A stretch of DNA of 64,000 nucleotides. Source: Auricularia sp. M13 (Eukaryota; Basidiomycota; Agaricomycetes; Auriculariales; Auriculariaceae). The position numbers and the translations under genes are program-made. Where the stretch lies: contig CM073198.1 in assembly GCA_037042915.1 (NCBI GenBank), positions 3,162,001 to 3,226,000 on the forward strand, read 5' to 3'. Below, piece by piece: positions 21,386-32,581 of this stretch. The notes beneath the pieces are model-generated. The model was not told the DNA's origin. It was given only the letters and a program-made list of their open reading frames with translations, and made no database searches. Position 1 is the stretch's first letter. Every line of letters begins with the position of its first letter.

Positions 21386-23616
21386 ATGTCGAAGCGGTGG
21401 GACGACGAAAAGCCGCGGCTGACGGCGCCGGCTGCAGGCCCATCGAGCAAGAGCCGAATCAAGGTCGTCGTGCTGAGCCTGGTTATCCTTGGGGTGCTGT
21501 TCCAGACGACGCTCTACATCTCGCGCACCCAGCCGCACATTCCGCGCAACCTGCATGCCGCCCAGGAATGGCTCAAGCGCTACTCGTTCCTGCACCTTCG
21601 CAAGGACCACTCGGACGAGATTGTGCACCCAATTCCGACGCTCATGGCGGAGGCAGAGACCAAGTACAAAGCCCTGCTGGCCAAGCAGAGCAAGACGCTC
21701 GCACAGGCCGTGGCCGAGTACAAGCGCCGGTACAAGATCGACCCGCCGCTCGGGTTCGACGAGTGGTGGTTGTTTGCGAAGGACAACGATGTCAAAATCA
21801 TCGACGAGTACGATAACCTCATGCGCGACCTCGAGCCATTCCGTGAGCTTTCGGGCAAGGAAATTCGCCGTCGCGCAGACCAGGTTCGTTACGTTCCATG
21901 TCGTTGGTTTGGCTAGCTCTGACTATCCACCCAAGGTCGGCCACTTGCCCTCCATCGACTTGGTCCGTCTCACCAACGGCAACGCCATCACCCTCAACAT
22001 CCAGACCGGCTTCAATGACTCTGAAGTTAGCGCGCGTGCCAAAGGTTTCCGTGTCATGATTGAGAAGTTCCAGCACACGGTCCGTACGCCTTGTCATTCA
22101 ATCGAGCTGCCCGCTTGACGTGCGCCGCGTACAGCTGCCAGATATGGACTTCCCCATTAACGCCAAGGCCGAGGGCCGTGTGCTCGTCCCATGGGAGCAT
22201 GTCAACTACCCGAATACGACATCCCAAGACACCTCCGCTGGCGTGGAAGCCGTGCTTGGAGGGCCCTTCATCCCTGATTGGCGCGGCGACGGCAATGTCT
22301 GGGAAGCCTATCGTCGCACTTGCCATCCCTCCAGTCAGGCGCGCAGACTGTTCGGCTCGCTTCGCGCGCAGCTCAAGCAGGGTCAAGTGCCCATGTCTCG
22401 GTTTGAACAGGCCGGCCTCACTAGCTCGTCCAGCGAGGACTTCGTGTTTGCCAAAGAGGTGGACGACAAGTTCAACTTCTGTGCCCACCCGTGGGCGCGC
22501 TATCAGCAGGGCCACTTCTTCTCAGATTGGCGTACCATTCCTGTCCTTTATCCCATCTTCTCGCCAGCTAAAGGCCAGGGCTTTAGCGACATCATGATCC
22601 CCAGTCATTACTACTACTCCTCGACGAAGAAGTATACGTACGGTTGGGACCCTGTGAACATGATCATTAAGGATGTGGACGACAACGAAACCCCATGGGA
22701 CAAGAAGACGGACCTCATCTTCTGGCGCGGTGCTACGACTGGTGGTGGTAGCAACCCTCCTGGCTTCCTCTCGCAATACCAACGTCACCGGTAACTCTAT
22801 CCCCACGTTCATTCGTTGCGATCTCTCAACTTGTACTCGCAGGTTCATCCGCATGGTCAGTGACAAGTCCGACGCGAACCGTACCGTCGTCATAGAGCAC
22901 CCGAAAGGCTCTGGGAAATGGCGGCAGGTGAAGGTGCCTGTCAAGGACCTCAACTCGGAGTTTATCGATGCCGGTTTCACGAAGGCCGTCGGATGCATGC
23001 AGTACCCCGGCGGCTGCGAGGGCATGCGCAAGGACATGAACTTCGCAGAGCCTGTCCCGCTCGGCCACCACTGGCACCACAAGTACCTCGTCGATTTCGA
23101 CGGCATGGGTTACTCCGCGCGTCTGTTCGCGTTCCTTATGTCGGACAGCGCGGTGGTCAAATCGACGATCTACACCGAATTCTTCTCGGAATGGATTCAG
23201 CCGTGGTACGTGTTTATTCGATGTGTATGGTCAGCCCCAGCTGATGCATCTGCGACCAGGCTGCATTACATCCCGCTGTCGATGACATACAAGGAAATAT
23301 ACAACCTCCACGCCTACTTCTCCGGCCCCTCTAAATCGATGCTCAAGGCCGCCAACATCACCGAAGCGGAATACTCATCCACGGCCGCCGGCGAGCAACA
23401 CGCGAACCGGGATGAGGAGCTGCGCAAGATCGCGAAGGCAGGCCGCGAGTGGAAGATGACAATAGCCCGCAAGGTCGACATGGAGAGTGCGTCATTGCAC
23501 CCGACCGTAATCAAACGACATGCTGATTTATTGCTCTAGCGTATGTCTACCGCTTGTGCTTGGAATGGGCGCGACTTTGGGCGGATGATAGGGACTCGCG
23601 CACGTACCGCGGGTGA
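21386..23616 (+). CDS. CAP10-domain glycosyltransferase (GT90 family), type II membrane protein
   Basis: Family members include the Cryptococcus CAP10/CAP59-associated proteins, the beta-1,2-xylosyltransferase Cxt1 and animal POGLUT; they act in the Golgi or ER on glycans. Residues 1-24 are cytosolic and basic. A single signal-anchor follows (VVVLSLVILGVLFQTTLYIS). The lumenal domain has the family hallmarks: FDEWWLFAKDNDVKIIDEYD, GFNDSEVSARAKGFRVMIEK, CHPSSQARRLFG, FCAHPWARYQQGHFFSDWRT, PIFSPAKGQGFSDIMIPSHY, KKTDLIFWRGATTGGGSNPP, HKYLVDFDGMGYSARLFAFL, SDSAVVKSTIYTEFFSEWIQ, then HYIPLSMTYKEIYNLHAYF. Only five or so introns. The last intron (from about 23475) gives a small final exon ending RTYRG at 23616. 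About 640 residues. Sugar donor and acceptor cannot be read from the sequence. Confidence 0.93.
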
Positions 23617-24120
23617 AATAGCTGGCTGCGGTGCTGTGTATCAATGTCTCCTGCTTTTTGTAACCTTATTCTAGACTGCCGCTGCTCGACAAGCTCCTAT
23701 ACTGCGCACGGTGCGCCCCTGATAATAACGAGAAATATCTAGGCATCCATGGAGGCGTGGTCCATCGCCCACAGCCATTAGGGTGCAGTTGCGGCTGCAC
23801 ACGTCAATATGCGTCAACGCGGACTGAGTACTGAGTCGGGCACATAGCGAACATACATGTCACGAGAATAATTTGGGATGCTAGCTATGAAATACAGATG
23901 CGAGCAGACGAAAGCCCGGACGGTGTAATGTACTCGACAACATCGCACAAAAAGGGGGAGGAAATCCAGCACAGCTATACGAGTAGTGACAGGTTTCGAT
24001 GTACAAATCAACAGAGCGGACAGGGGAACGAAGAGGCGGGCATTGTCAAGGTCATGTTCACGTCTGTTACAATAGCACGACTGTAGAGTCGTTGATCGTA
24101 GGATCGTAGGAGGCAGATTA
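23617..24120. other. Convergent 3' region between CAP10 and G-alpha genes
   Basis: About 500 bases between stop codons. A 139-codon minus frame (23814-24233) overlaps the end of the G-alpha gene and has no motif. No gene is supported. Confidence 0.5.
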
Positions 24121-26119
24121 TTAAAGGATATTGGCTTGTTCGAGGTTGGTGCGGACAATTTGCTCGCGAACAGTCGAGAGAATGATAGACGTGGCTTGCG
24201 TGTCCTGCGATATGATCTGATAAGCCAAGGCAAAATAAGCTGTCGGGTGAATCAACGCACGATCGCGGAAGTGGGGAAACAGTGGAATGGCCGTGGTTGC
24301 GGGGAGTAGCGCTTGTGGATGGCCTTGAACTTGGCCTTGAAGTCTGTTGATGTGTGAGCAGCGTCCTTCATCTCGACGTGGCTAAACAGAATCTTACAGC
24401 GTGTGACTTCATCTGCGCTTTTGACGTTCCCTTCAAACCTCGGGACATACTTACGAACGTCGACGCCAGAGTTGATTTTCGCATTCAACACATCGATCTT
24501 GTTCATGAACAGGACGATGATGACCTTGGCGAGTAGCCGATTGGATACGACATCCTTCCACAGCAGGAATGTGTCCTCCTTAGGTTAGGCGTAAGTCATA
24601 TTCCTACTCAACAGATGGGATGAGGTCACGTACCAGCTTGTTCATACGGGTCTGGTCTTCTGAGGTGGGTAGATATTCATCAAAGGCGCTTATCGGTGCG
24701 AGGAAGATGATTGCGGTGATATCGTCGAAAAACTGTGCCCATTGCGCTCGCTACGACCGCATTAGCTCCTCGAACATGACAACTGGGAACAGCATATGAT
24801 ACCTGTGTTCTAGACCCGCCAACGTCGTAGACCCACCATTCCCGACCCCCACCTAGAACTTGTGGTAGTAAGACGAAACGGCCAGGGTGTGCGACAGATC
24901 TAACTCACGGCTCTCCATGGTGAACTTGTACTCGTCTACGCCCTGCGTTCGTAATCTCGCACGGAGGATGTCGTCGATCTCTGGCTCATAATCCGGGGCC
25001 GCGATTCGGTGTACGTCATTGAGGAAGCTGCGAGCAGGAGAGAGACTAGTCGGTGATAATCAAAGACGCGAATAGGGGCTGATCACGCACAATCCAGACA
25101 TCTCCTGCAAGCGCACTTTGCGTTTCCGGAGCACCTCTTTGACAATAGGATCCGTCCAGAGCGCCCAGATGTCGTCGACGCAGGCGTGCAGGACCTTGGC
25201 CGCCTCGTCTTCGGGCGATGAGGCCCCTGAGCGGGAGGACTGAGCGCCATTGGGTCTGCCGCCCGCGCCAAAGGCGGCCTTCCACCCCGATCCAGACCGG
25301 ACGGTGAGCTCGCGCGCGCCAGCGCCGTAGTACGGGTAGGATGTAGTAGCAGTTGATGAATACTTCTGCGCGCTTGTCTTGGACTCGTGGTACTCTGGGG
25401 AGAGCTTGGAGCCCAGCTCGTCGCCGACGCGGAGAACGGGGGAGAGACGCATGCGGATGCGCTTCTGTTCGGGGGAGAGATGTATTGGCGGGCGCGAGGA
25501 GATGTTCATTGTGCTGGTGGACGAGGTGGAGGTGCTTGAGACACTCGAGCTCGGGTTGATGGCCGGCGCCGACGCCGTGGTGAGGCCGGACGACGGCCGG
25601 TTACGCGAGAAGGCATCCGCCGCTTCTTCGTCTTCTTCGTCCTGCAGCGTATCCAGAATGTACCGGACCGAGCTGCACGCGGTCAGGAATAGGCTCGCCA
25701 TTGCCCACGCAGGCCACGCACTTGATCAGGTTGAGGTGGATGACCGCGCGCCAGGCCTTGCGGTGCGACTGGAACGCGTGCGGCTGGAACATGAGCTGCA
25801 GGTTCTTAATCGTCGTGCTCTTGCCGCTCTCTGCCTGGCCTGAGACAGCAGCCGGCGGTCAGCCTCGGCGCGCTGGACGGCTGTTGTCCCGACACGCACC
25901 CAGCAGCAGGATCTTGGTCACTCTGCGGCTCAGCCGGCGCCGCGCCATCTTCTCCTGCCGCAGCTCCTCGTCGATGCCCTCGGAGACGCGCTTGGCCTCT
26001 TCCTCAGCCTGCAGCCGGCTCGCGCGCTCCTCGTCGGTCTCGTTGGGCGGCGGGCGCATCGCCCGCGTGAGCGGGTCGTCGTCGAGCGAGGTCTTGGTCT
26101 GCGTCGCGGTGGAGAGCAT
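24121..26119 (-). CDS. Divergent heterotrimeric G-protein alpha subunit
   Basis: A signalling GTPase of the G-alpha family. The P-loop is split by an intron: ILLLG...QAESGKSTTIKNLQL (GQAESGKST). Switch I Arg and Thr are present in RLRTQGV. Switch II reads REWWVYDVGGSRTQRAQWAQ: the catalytic Gln after DVGG is replaced by Ser. It is followed by FFDDITAIIFLAPISAFDEY, the G4 motif FMNKIDVL, and a TSAI equivalent of TCAT, ending VRTNLEQANIL. The N terminus lacks the Gly2 myristoylation site (MLSTATQ) and instead has an acidic, Glu/Arg-rich helix. Between the P-loop helix and the helical domain there is an insertion of well over 100 residues rich in Ser/Thr/Pro. About 530 residues against the usual 350. 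Such long, divergent G-alphas occur in basidiomycete expansions. No Cys for pertussis-type modification at the C terminus. Confidence 0.9.
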
Positions 26120-28484
26120 GGTCGCAGCGGCGGTTGCTCGGTCAGGCTCAGGGCTGTGGGCGGTCAAAGGCGCGATGCCGCTTCGTCGCGAGTGGTCGCA
26201 CTTATGTAAAGCGCTCGGCTGTTTGGCGGAACCAACGCGGGATAATATCAACCAGCCCTCCGGACTCCCTCACGCTCTCCCACTCCGAGTCTCGTCTGCA
26301 GTGCCTTCCGGCGTCTCTGCTCGCTCTTCTTCCGCGCTGCATGATTGTCAGCTTCCTCGCACGGCCCGCACCAACAACCTCAACACCCACAACTTCCTAA
26401 CTTGGCTGCCCAGACAGCACCCTCGCTCTTCCTTCGGCGCTCTTCGTCTTGACAACCGCAACAGTTATATATATTATGTCTGTCCCGCTCGGCCTGGCAG
26501 AACTGGTCTCCCGCCTGTAGAACTCGCTCGTCGTCGCCGCAGTCTGACGTTGTTTACCAATCGCTGGATATATCCAGCTGCGTTTGTTCGCAGAAGCCAG
26601 GGCCAATATTATTCCACACGTAATGCCCATCAACCCCTTGCGGCGGGGGTTCCCGGCGCACGAACGACAGATGCGCCACCATAGATCCTCTCCGATGTCA
26701 CCGCGCCCACACAATGCGTTCTGAAGTGCGCCGCAAAAAGTTCGCTGCTGTCCTCGAGCCTGAGCGCTTCTCTTGGTCGAGGAGAGCAGCGAAATCGATC
26801 CGCGCCCTTTGTTTATCCTGAATCCACCTCGCTACGGTGATATTCACGTATCTCTGTAGCGATTCATAAGCCCTGCTGCATCATATGAACGTCTCCCGGC
26901 GTTGCTCAGGAGCGCAGACATTTGTGTTACACGTAAAATGGTTGCCTTTGCTTGCTTGCTCAAACACGGCGACAAATGATTTCTGCGCTTTCCGAGCTCG
27001 CTTCCGCTTGCTCCTGCGACAGCTCAGGGTGTGCCGTGTCCTTCCAACGAACAACGGCTGTTGGCACTGCGGACAGCTATCGCCTCGTGTGCCTGGGTCG
27101 TATTGCCACGCCGAACGCTTTCTAAAGCACGAATGTACACTTCGAGTTTATCTCGCCACTCGCTACGATAGAGGCGCCGGGGAATCCATCACGGGCCGTC
27201 CTACGCCCATGTCCGCGTTTCAGAGACTGTTAAAGGCGACTTCTAGAGCGCTCTGTAGATCTAGTGAGGGAAGTCCTCCGAGCTGCCCTCGCAGTGTGGT
27301 TTATTTCTCCGTCGGACTCGCGACTGCATCAAAGCAAATCAAATGGCATTGGCATGCCAGCGAGGATTTGTATCCCAATCCGAATCCGGATATGCCATAA
27401 TCAGCGGCCACGACGGCCTGCGCCGGATTATGGATGATCCCCATGGACGCACCCCATCGGACGCCGTAAATACCTAGTACTGTTGGCGTTCCCACCGATA
27501 GGGCAACTAGCCGAGGGTAGGACTTGCGAGGTATGGTGGAGGATTGGTCAGTCGGTCCCTGCATGTTAACATGATTGAAACTGCACACCAGACCCCAGAG
27601 ATCAGTCGCAATCCCCGAAACACTACGGAGAGCTGGACTGCCGCCGTGCTTCGTGCGATCGGCGCTCTCAGGACACTCATACTGATTTATGCTCGCTGAC
27701 TGCACCGGGCCAAACTGGCTGGCGCAGGGTGTTGAACGTTGTCCGGGCTGTGGCGCCGCGACTCACATGGGCTGCGCCCCTCCGTTTCTTAGGCTGAAGA
27801 CGTCTGTTACATGAAGAGTGGACAGAATGGCCCTCTGACGCACTGGACAGATGATAAGATTCAAATCCTGTCATGGCTGGCTGGAGGTGCGCGTGCCTGG
27901 CGCATTGAAGCCACATTTCCGTAGGCTCGACTCCTATATCTGTCCTACATCTGCTGCCGCGTCGAGCAGCGTCAGTTGTTTTGCGTGCTATGCTGCGAGC
28001 CGCCTCGTGCAAGGCACCAACAATAATGCACGGTCAGTGGCATTGCGTGCAAGCTGGCCAGTCCCTCAGTAGGCCTCACGCCTCATGCTCCGAAGGCGCT
28101 CTCTAGCAAACTAAGGACAGAAATAGATTCTCCGAGACCAGGTCTTCAGGCGTGCGTCGTCTCATGGTGACTTCCTTTCCACAGGAAATGGCACGTACCC
28201 GACTCGATTATAGACCAAAGAAAAGGCAATCTGAGCAGGTAATACCTCGAGGCGTTTATCCAACGCCCAGGGGGGATTGGGAGATGGATTTGGGATTGAC
28301 AGAGTACGACAATAAGTTTTAATGCGTCCAACCTACAGTAAGTAAAGACAGTGGACATTACAGGCGAGAGAGATGAGAGCAACGTGATCCAGTCACACAA
28401 CGGTACTGATCCATGCAAACAGGGTGAACACAAGATAACACGCACTATTCCCTATCCGTCTGCAGAGCGCGATTAGATATAATG
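26120..28484. other. Largest gene-free stretch, no supported gene
   Basis: About 2.4 kb upstream of the G-alpha start. Longest ATG frame is 171 codons (26885-27400, plus), Cys- and Arg-rich in places but without a recognisable domain. A 134-codon minus frame overlaps its end. I saw no tRNA B-box, LTR or transposase motif. It could hold a long promoter for the G-alpha gene, a non-coding RNA or an unrecognised lineage-specific gene. Confidence 0.45.
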
Positions 28485-31400
28485 TTAGATGTAGGTACGG
28501 CCGGCGCGAGGAAATGTTCGCCCCGGCATGGGCGACGGCTCGCTGGACGAGTTGGCGCGGGTCATCATCGCGAGGATGGCATCGGGCTGTTCACAGAGAC
28601 GCATGACACACAGCCTCATCAACACGCTAGCCCGCAGAGTGAAAGGCGGCGATACTCACGTCTTCTAGCAGCGCACGGGACTGGTGTGCCTGGAGGGAGC
28701 CGTCACGTGGAGGAGAAAGGAGCATCGAGTCTGGCCGTGGCGCCGTGACGCGCTTCGAGTAATCAGACATGGAGCGCCGCAACCTGCGCCCGAACTGGTC
28801 GACCATGGGCGAGCCTGTGCCTACTGTCCATCGCGGGCTGGGCTGCGGTGACATTGACGTCGCTGCATCCAAAAATCCGGGCGAAGGCTGCGGGGCAGCG
28901 AAAGACGCGGATCGTGGACGCCGTCTAGGCCCATTGCTGCTGCCATTGCTGCTCCTGTTGCCAGTAATGTCGGAGAGATTGATACCCAGGAGTTCCAGCA
29001 GTTCTGCTTGCGCACTTGCGAGCGCGCGAGCTTCGGGGGTCGGCGAAATCATGGACGACATGAACGAAGCAGCGCCGAGACTCTGTCTTTCCCTGCTCAG
29101 CTGGTTTGAAAAGTCCGTCAGAGCAGCAAGAGGACTCGTCGTCGTCGGCATCGGGGGGACTGGAGGCACATCGTCCCCGGCTTCTGGCGAGAATAACGTA
29201 TATCGCGAGCTGATGGAGGACGCCCGGCTTTTACGCGCGGATAAGCGGAGGCTGGCCTTGCTCGCGCGCATGCTGGTCTTGCGTGCAGCAGCGACGCGTG
29301 AAGATGGTCGGGATCCTTCGGCGTCACTGACATGGCCGCTATCTTCCGCGCCCACCGCACAAGCACACGACGCCGTTTGTTGCGCAAGCTTCGCACGGAC
29401 GTCGTTGAGCTCACGCTCCACGCTTTCCGCCGTATGCCACGCCTCCTCGCGTTCGGCTTCGAGGGTGCTGATGCGTTTCTGCAGCTCGACGGCCTCGCTG
29501 GTGACGCGGACAAAGCTGGTGTTGATCTTGCGCAGGGCCATCGACAGCGCGCTCGCCTGGTGCACATCGCGCAATCTCGCAAGCTGGGCCAGCTGGTCCG
29601 ACACATGGAAGAGCTCCTCGCTCAGTTGATCGCACAGCGCGCACGCGTCCATGATCTCCGACGTCGTGCGCGCCATGCCCTGCGGAGTGAGCGAGTCGGG
29701 CGAGTTTCCGGCGTTGAGCTTGCGCATCAGCAGGCGCCGCGTGCGGATCTGCGCCTTCAGCCGCACGCGCAGCTCCTCGCGCTGTTTCGTTAGAGCGTCC
29801 ATCTCCGCGGGCAGCTCCGTGTCGAGCACCTCGGGCTGGAGCAAGCGAATGGACGACGACTCGGCCGAATGCTTGATAGCCCGTGTCACGATATCCTGTA
29901 GCTGCTCCGAAGAAAGCGTCCACCGCGCCGCGTCGTAAGTCAGGCCCTTCCAGCGTACCGGCGCCGACGAGAACTTGGGTGAAGGCGGGAGCGGCGTACG
30001 CGACGAGGTCGCGCGTTGTCTGTGGCCGCCTCCGCCTCTACTCGAGTCGCGGGACAGGCTGGAAAGACCGCCGTCCGTACGGATGTGCGAGAGCCCCGTG
30101 CGGGGGCCGATGGGCAAGGTTGGTGCCCGAGTTCGCGCTTTGGGGTTTGCCGGAGTGACCTCGACGGTAAACGTCTGGCCCATCGCGGGCGACATACTAT
30201 GCTCAAACGACCGAGGCGTCTCCGGAAACATCGCAGACGACATGTTGCCCGTAACTGAGCCGGCGCCGTCTTTTTTGAAGGACAGGTACAGAACGCCAGG
30301 AGCACTCGACCCTGTCGAGCTGTGCCCATTTGAAGAGGAAGCCGCCCCGGTAACGGTATTGACAGTGCTCCCAGATGGCGGTCGCGGCTGCCCCGTAATA
30401 TGTTGCGTTACACTCGGTGAAGGAGAGAGGACATCCTCCATGATCGCTGCAGTATGTGGGACCGAGGGTGCCGGCTGCTTGCCCTTGCCTTTCGGGATTA
30501 TCGCTTCCTGGAAGTCGGGAGAGTCTGGCGTCGAGTCCTGCACAAGTTCCACGCTCTTCCGCTTGGTCGACGTGCGCTTGGGGACCTCCTGCAGTTTAAG
30601 CATGGTTGGTTTCTGCGACTTGGTTCGAGGTGATGGACCCGGCGACGCGCTTGTCGGTGCCGTCGATCGCGCACCCGATCCAGGAGCTGAGCGCGGAGAA
30701 TTACGCGACTCAGGGAACGGCGAGGGCGTCGACGTGGAACCCGACCGCGGGGTGCCGATTCGCGAGCCATCGGGCAGCAAGAATTCCCACATCTGCTCCA
30801 GTGCAGGGCGCTCGTCAGGGCGCAGCGTGCGCTCCTGCTCGCGGTCTTCCTCCTCGGTTTCTGACGTGAGCGAGTCAGAAGAGGTGCCGGTCGTGAGCGA
30901 CGGCAGCGTCTCTTTCGACGTCGACGTCGTATCGGGCCGCAAGACCGCAGCATCCTCATCCGGGAACGAGTATACCGACCCGGCGGACGAGATCTCTGTG
31001 ATGGCACTGATTCTCTTGCGCTTCATGTCGGGTCCGCTTACAACTACCGTGGGCATCGAGCCGCTGCCATTCGACGGCGGCGTCGGAGGAGGGACCATGC
31101 CGGCGGGCGGCGGGGTGCTAGGGAGCACGGCCGTCGCGGAGGAGCTGCGTCGCAGGTTTGCAGGCGCAGACGACTGACGACGCGAGTTGGTGCGGATGGG
31201 TCGGGGGCCGCGAAGCTTAGATGTCGATTGCCCGGGCGCGTAGGAGTCGCGCGGCAATGTTGTGGAATCCATGCGCGCGAGTCCTGTGGCGCCCAGCGTC
31301 CAACTCGACTCGGCGGTGCGCTCGCCGCTGAGGACAAACGCCGAGGCGAGGATGGCGTCATGTGCAGTGCCTGGCGAGGGCGGAGGACTGGGGGGAGGAC

Positions 31401-32297
31401 CCGCGACGGGTTTCTCTGGCACTGCCGTCGCGGCGAATGCGGGCGACTGCGAGCGGTCGACCTGCACCGCGGGATGGTGGAAAGTTCCGTCCGGAATCCG
31501 TATGGGCGCAGGAACTGGCGCTACACGACGCGAGGGACTTTCTTTCTTGGGCTCGGAGCCGTGGTAAGGAAGAATTGGGTCTGAGGAATTCAGCACAAGC
31601 GCGGTGAAGCCGCGGGGTTCTTTTCCAAGGACCGACCCGTTCGAGTAGCTGCCTGCGACGGTGGTGTTGGGCGACGAAATGACGGTAGATGAAGGAGAAA
31701 AGAGCGAGTTGGGGGAGAGGGCGTCGGAGGCTGCCTGCTGTAACCCAGACAGCGTGAGCTCTTGCACAAATGCACAAACTGACCGCGTACCATTGAGCGC
31801 TGGCCCATGCTGGGCGTCTTCCTGTGACCGTGGACCTGAGGCGGCGTCGTAGAGACGGGACCCATGCCGCCAGGAAACCAGTCAGCGAGCGACGAAGAGC
31901 TGGTGCCCGGGTGAAAGCCCAGGTCGAGCCTGAGGTTGTCCTGCTGGTCGACGGACGAGGAGGACGTGCTGGGGCGCGGTTCTGGTGGGGGCGGGGGTGG
32001 CTGCGGCGGCATCGGCGGTGCCATGATGGGCATGACGTCGGGCAACGGCGGCGGCAGCGACGGGACAGGCGGAATCGCGTACTGGCTGCCGTCCGAGTTC
32101 GTCCTCGTCGCCCACCGCGGCGAGCGCGGCGAGGTGAAGAAGGAGCCTGGGCAGCGAGCAGAGGGCAATTAGTGTTGCTGATCGAAGCGAAGCGCAGCGG
32201 GCAGCAGAGACGGTCGCGCACCAGGGGAAGGGGGCGTTGCCGGGCGTTGTGAGCGCCTGGCCTTTGCCTTGCTTCTGAGCTTGTCGAAGGAGAACAT
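28485..32297 (-). CDS. Long Ser/Pro-rich coiled-coil protein, function unknown
   Basis: I do not recognise a named family. The start MFSFDKLRSKAKARRSQRPA (32297) is short, basic and amphipathic. A first intron joins SPG to SFFTSPRSPRWATRTN; a second joins GQRSM to QAASDALSPNS. The next exon is open for more than 1,000 codons. Most of it (about 29950-31750) is Ser/Pro/Thr-rich and probably disordered, with poly-Pro tracts such as PPMPPQPPPPPPEPRP. A structured region begins at VRWKGLTYDAARWTLSSEQL, followed by coiled coils (AEMDALTKQREELRVRLKAQ and later VELQKRISTLEAEREEAWHT). The last exon (after an intron past ALLED) ends PGRTFPRAGRTYI at 28485. About 1,200 residues. The layout suggests a cytoskeletal, polarity or septation scaffold; this is inference from composition alone. 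Confidence 0.8.
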
Positions 32298-32581
32298 GGA
32301 GACGGCGGCCCTGGGCAGCGACACCCTCCTTGACGGTCGCGGTCCGAGAGCAAGAGCAGAGACCTGGATCAAGCGATCAGTGATACAGTACCGAGTCGCC
32401 CTTGCGTTTTGTTACTTTTTGTTACTTTTTTGTTGTTACTTACTTCTGTACAACACTCGGACGGATGTCTATGACCAGGCGCCTCGCAACGAGCAGGTTC
32501 TGCCGCCGCGGCTGACAGTGCCACGGGAATGCGGTGTGCAATCTGGGCGGGCACGCCGGACGACGCCGAACACTCGGCGCC

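Noticed and set aside
25701-26684. 327-codon plus-strand open frame overlapping the G-alpha gene start
   Set aside because: Antisense to confirmed G-alpha exons; Arg/Ser/Pro/Leu-rich with no motif, as expected of the complement of GC-rich coding DNA.
26885-27400. 171-codon ATG frame on the plus strand with CxxC-like spacing (CWHCG)
   Set aside because: Cys placement does not fit a known zinc finger and there is no second support; kept only as a note on the gene-free region.
29975-31177. 400-codon plus-strand open frame
   Set aside because: Exact antisense of the Ser/Pro-rich coiled-coil gene; long only because the sense exon is long and GC-rich.
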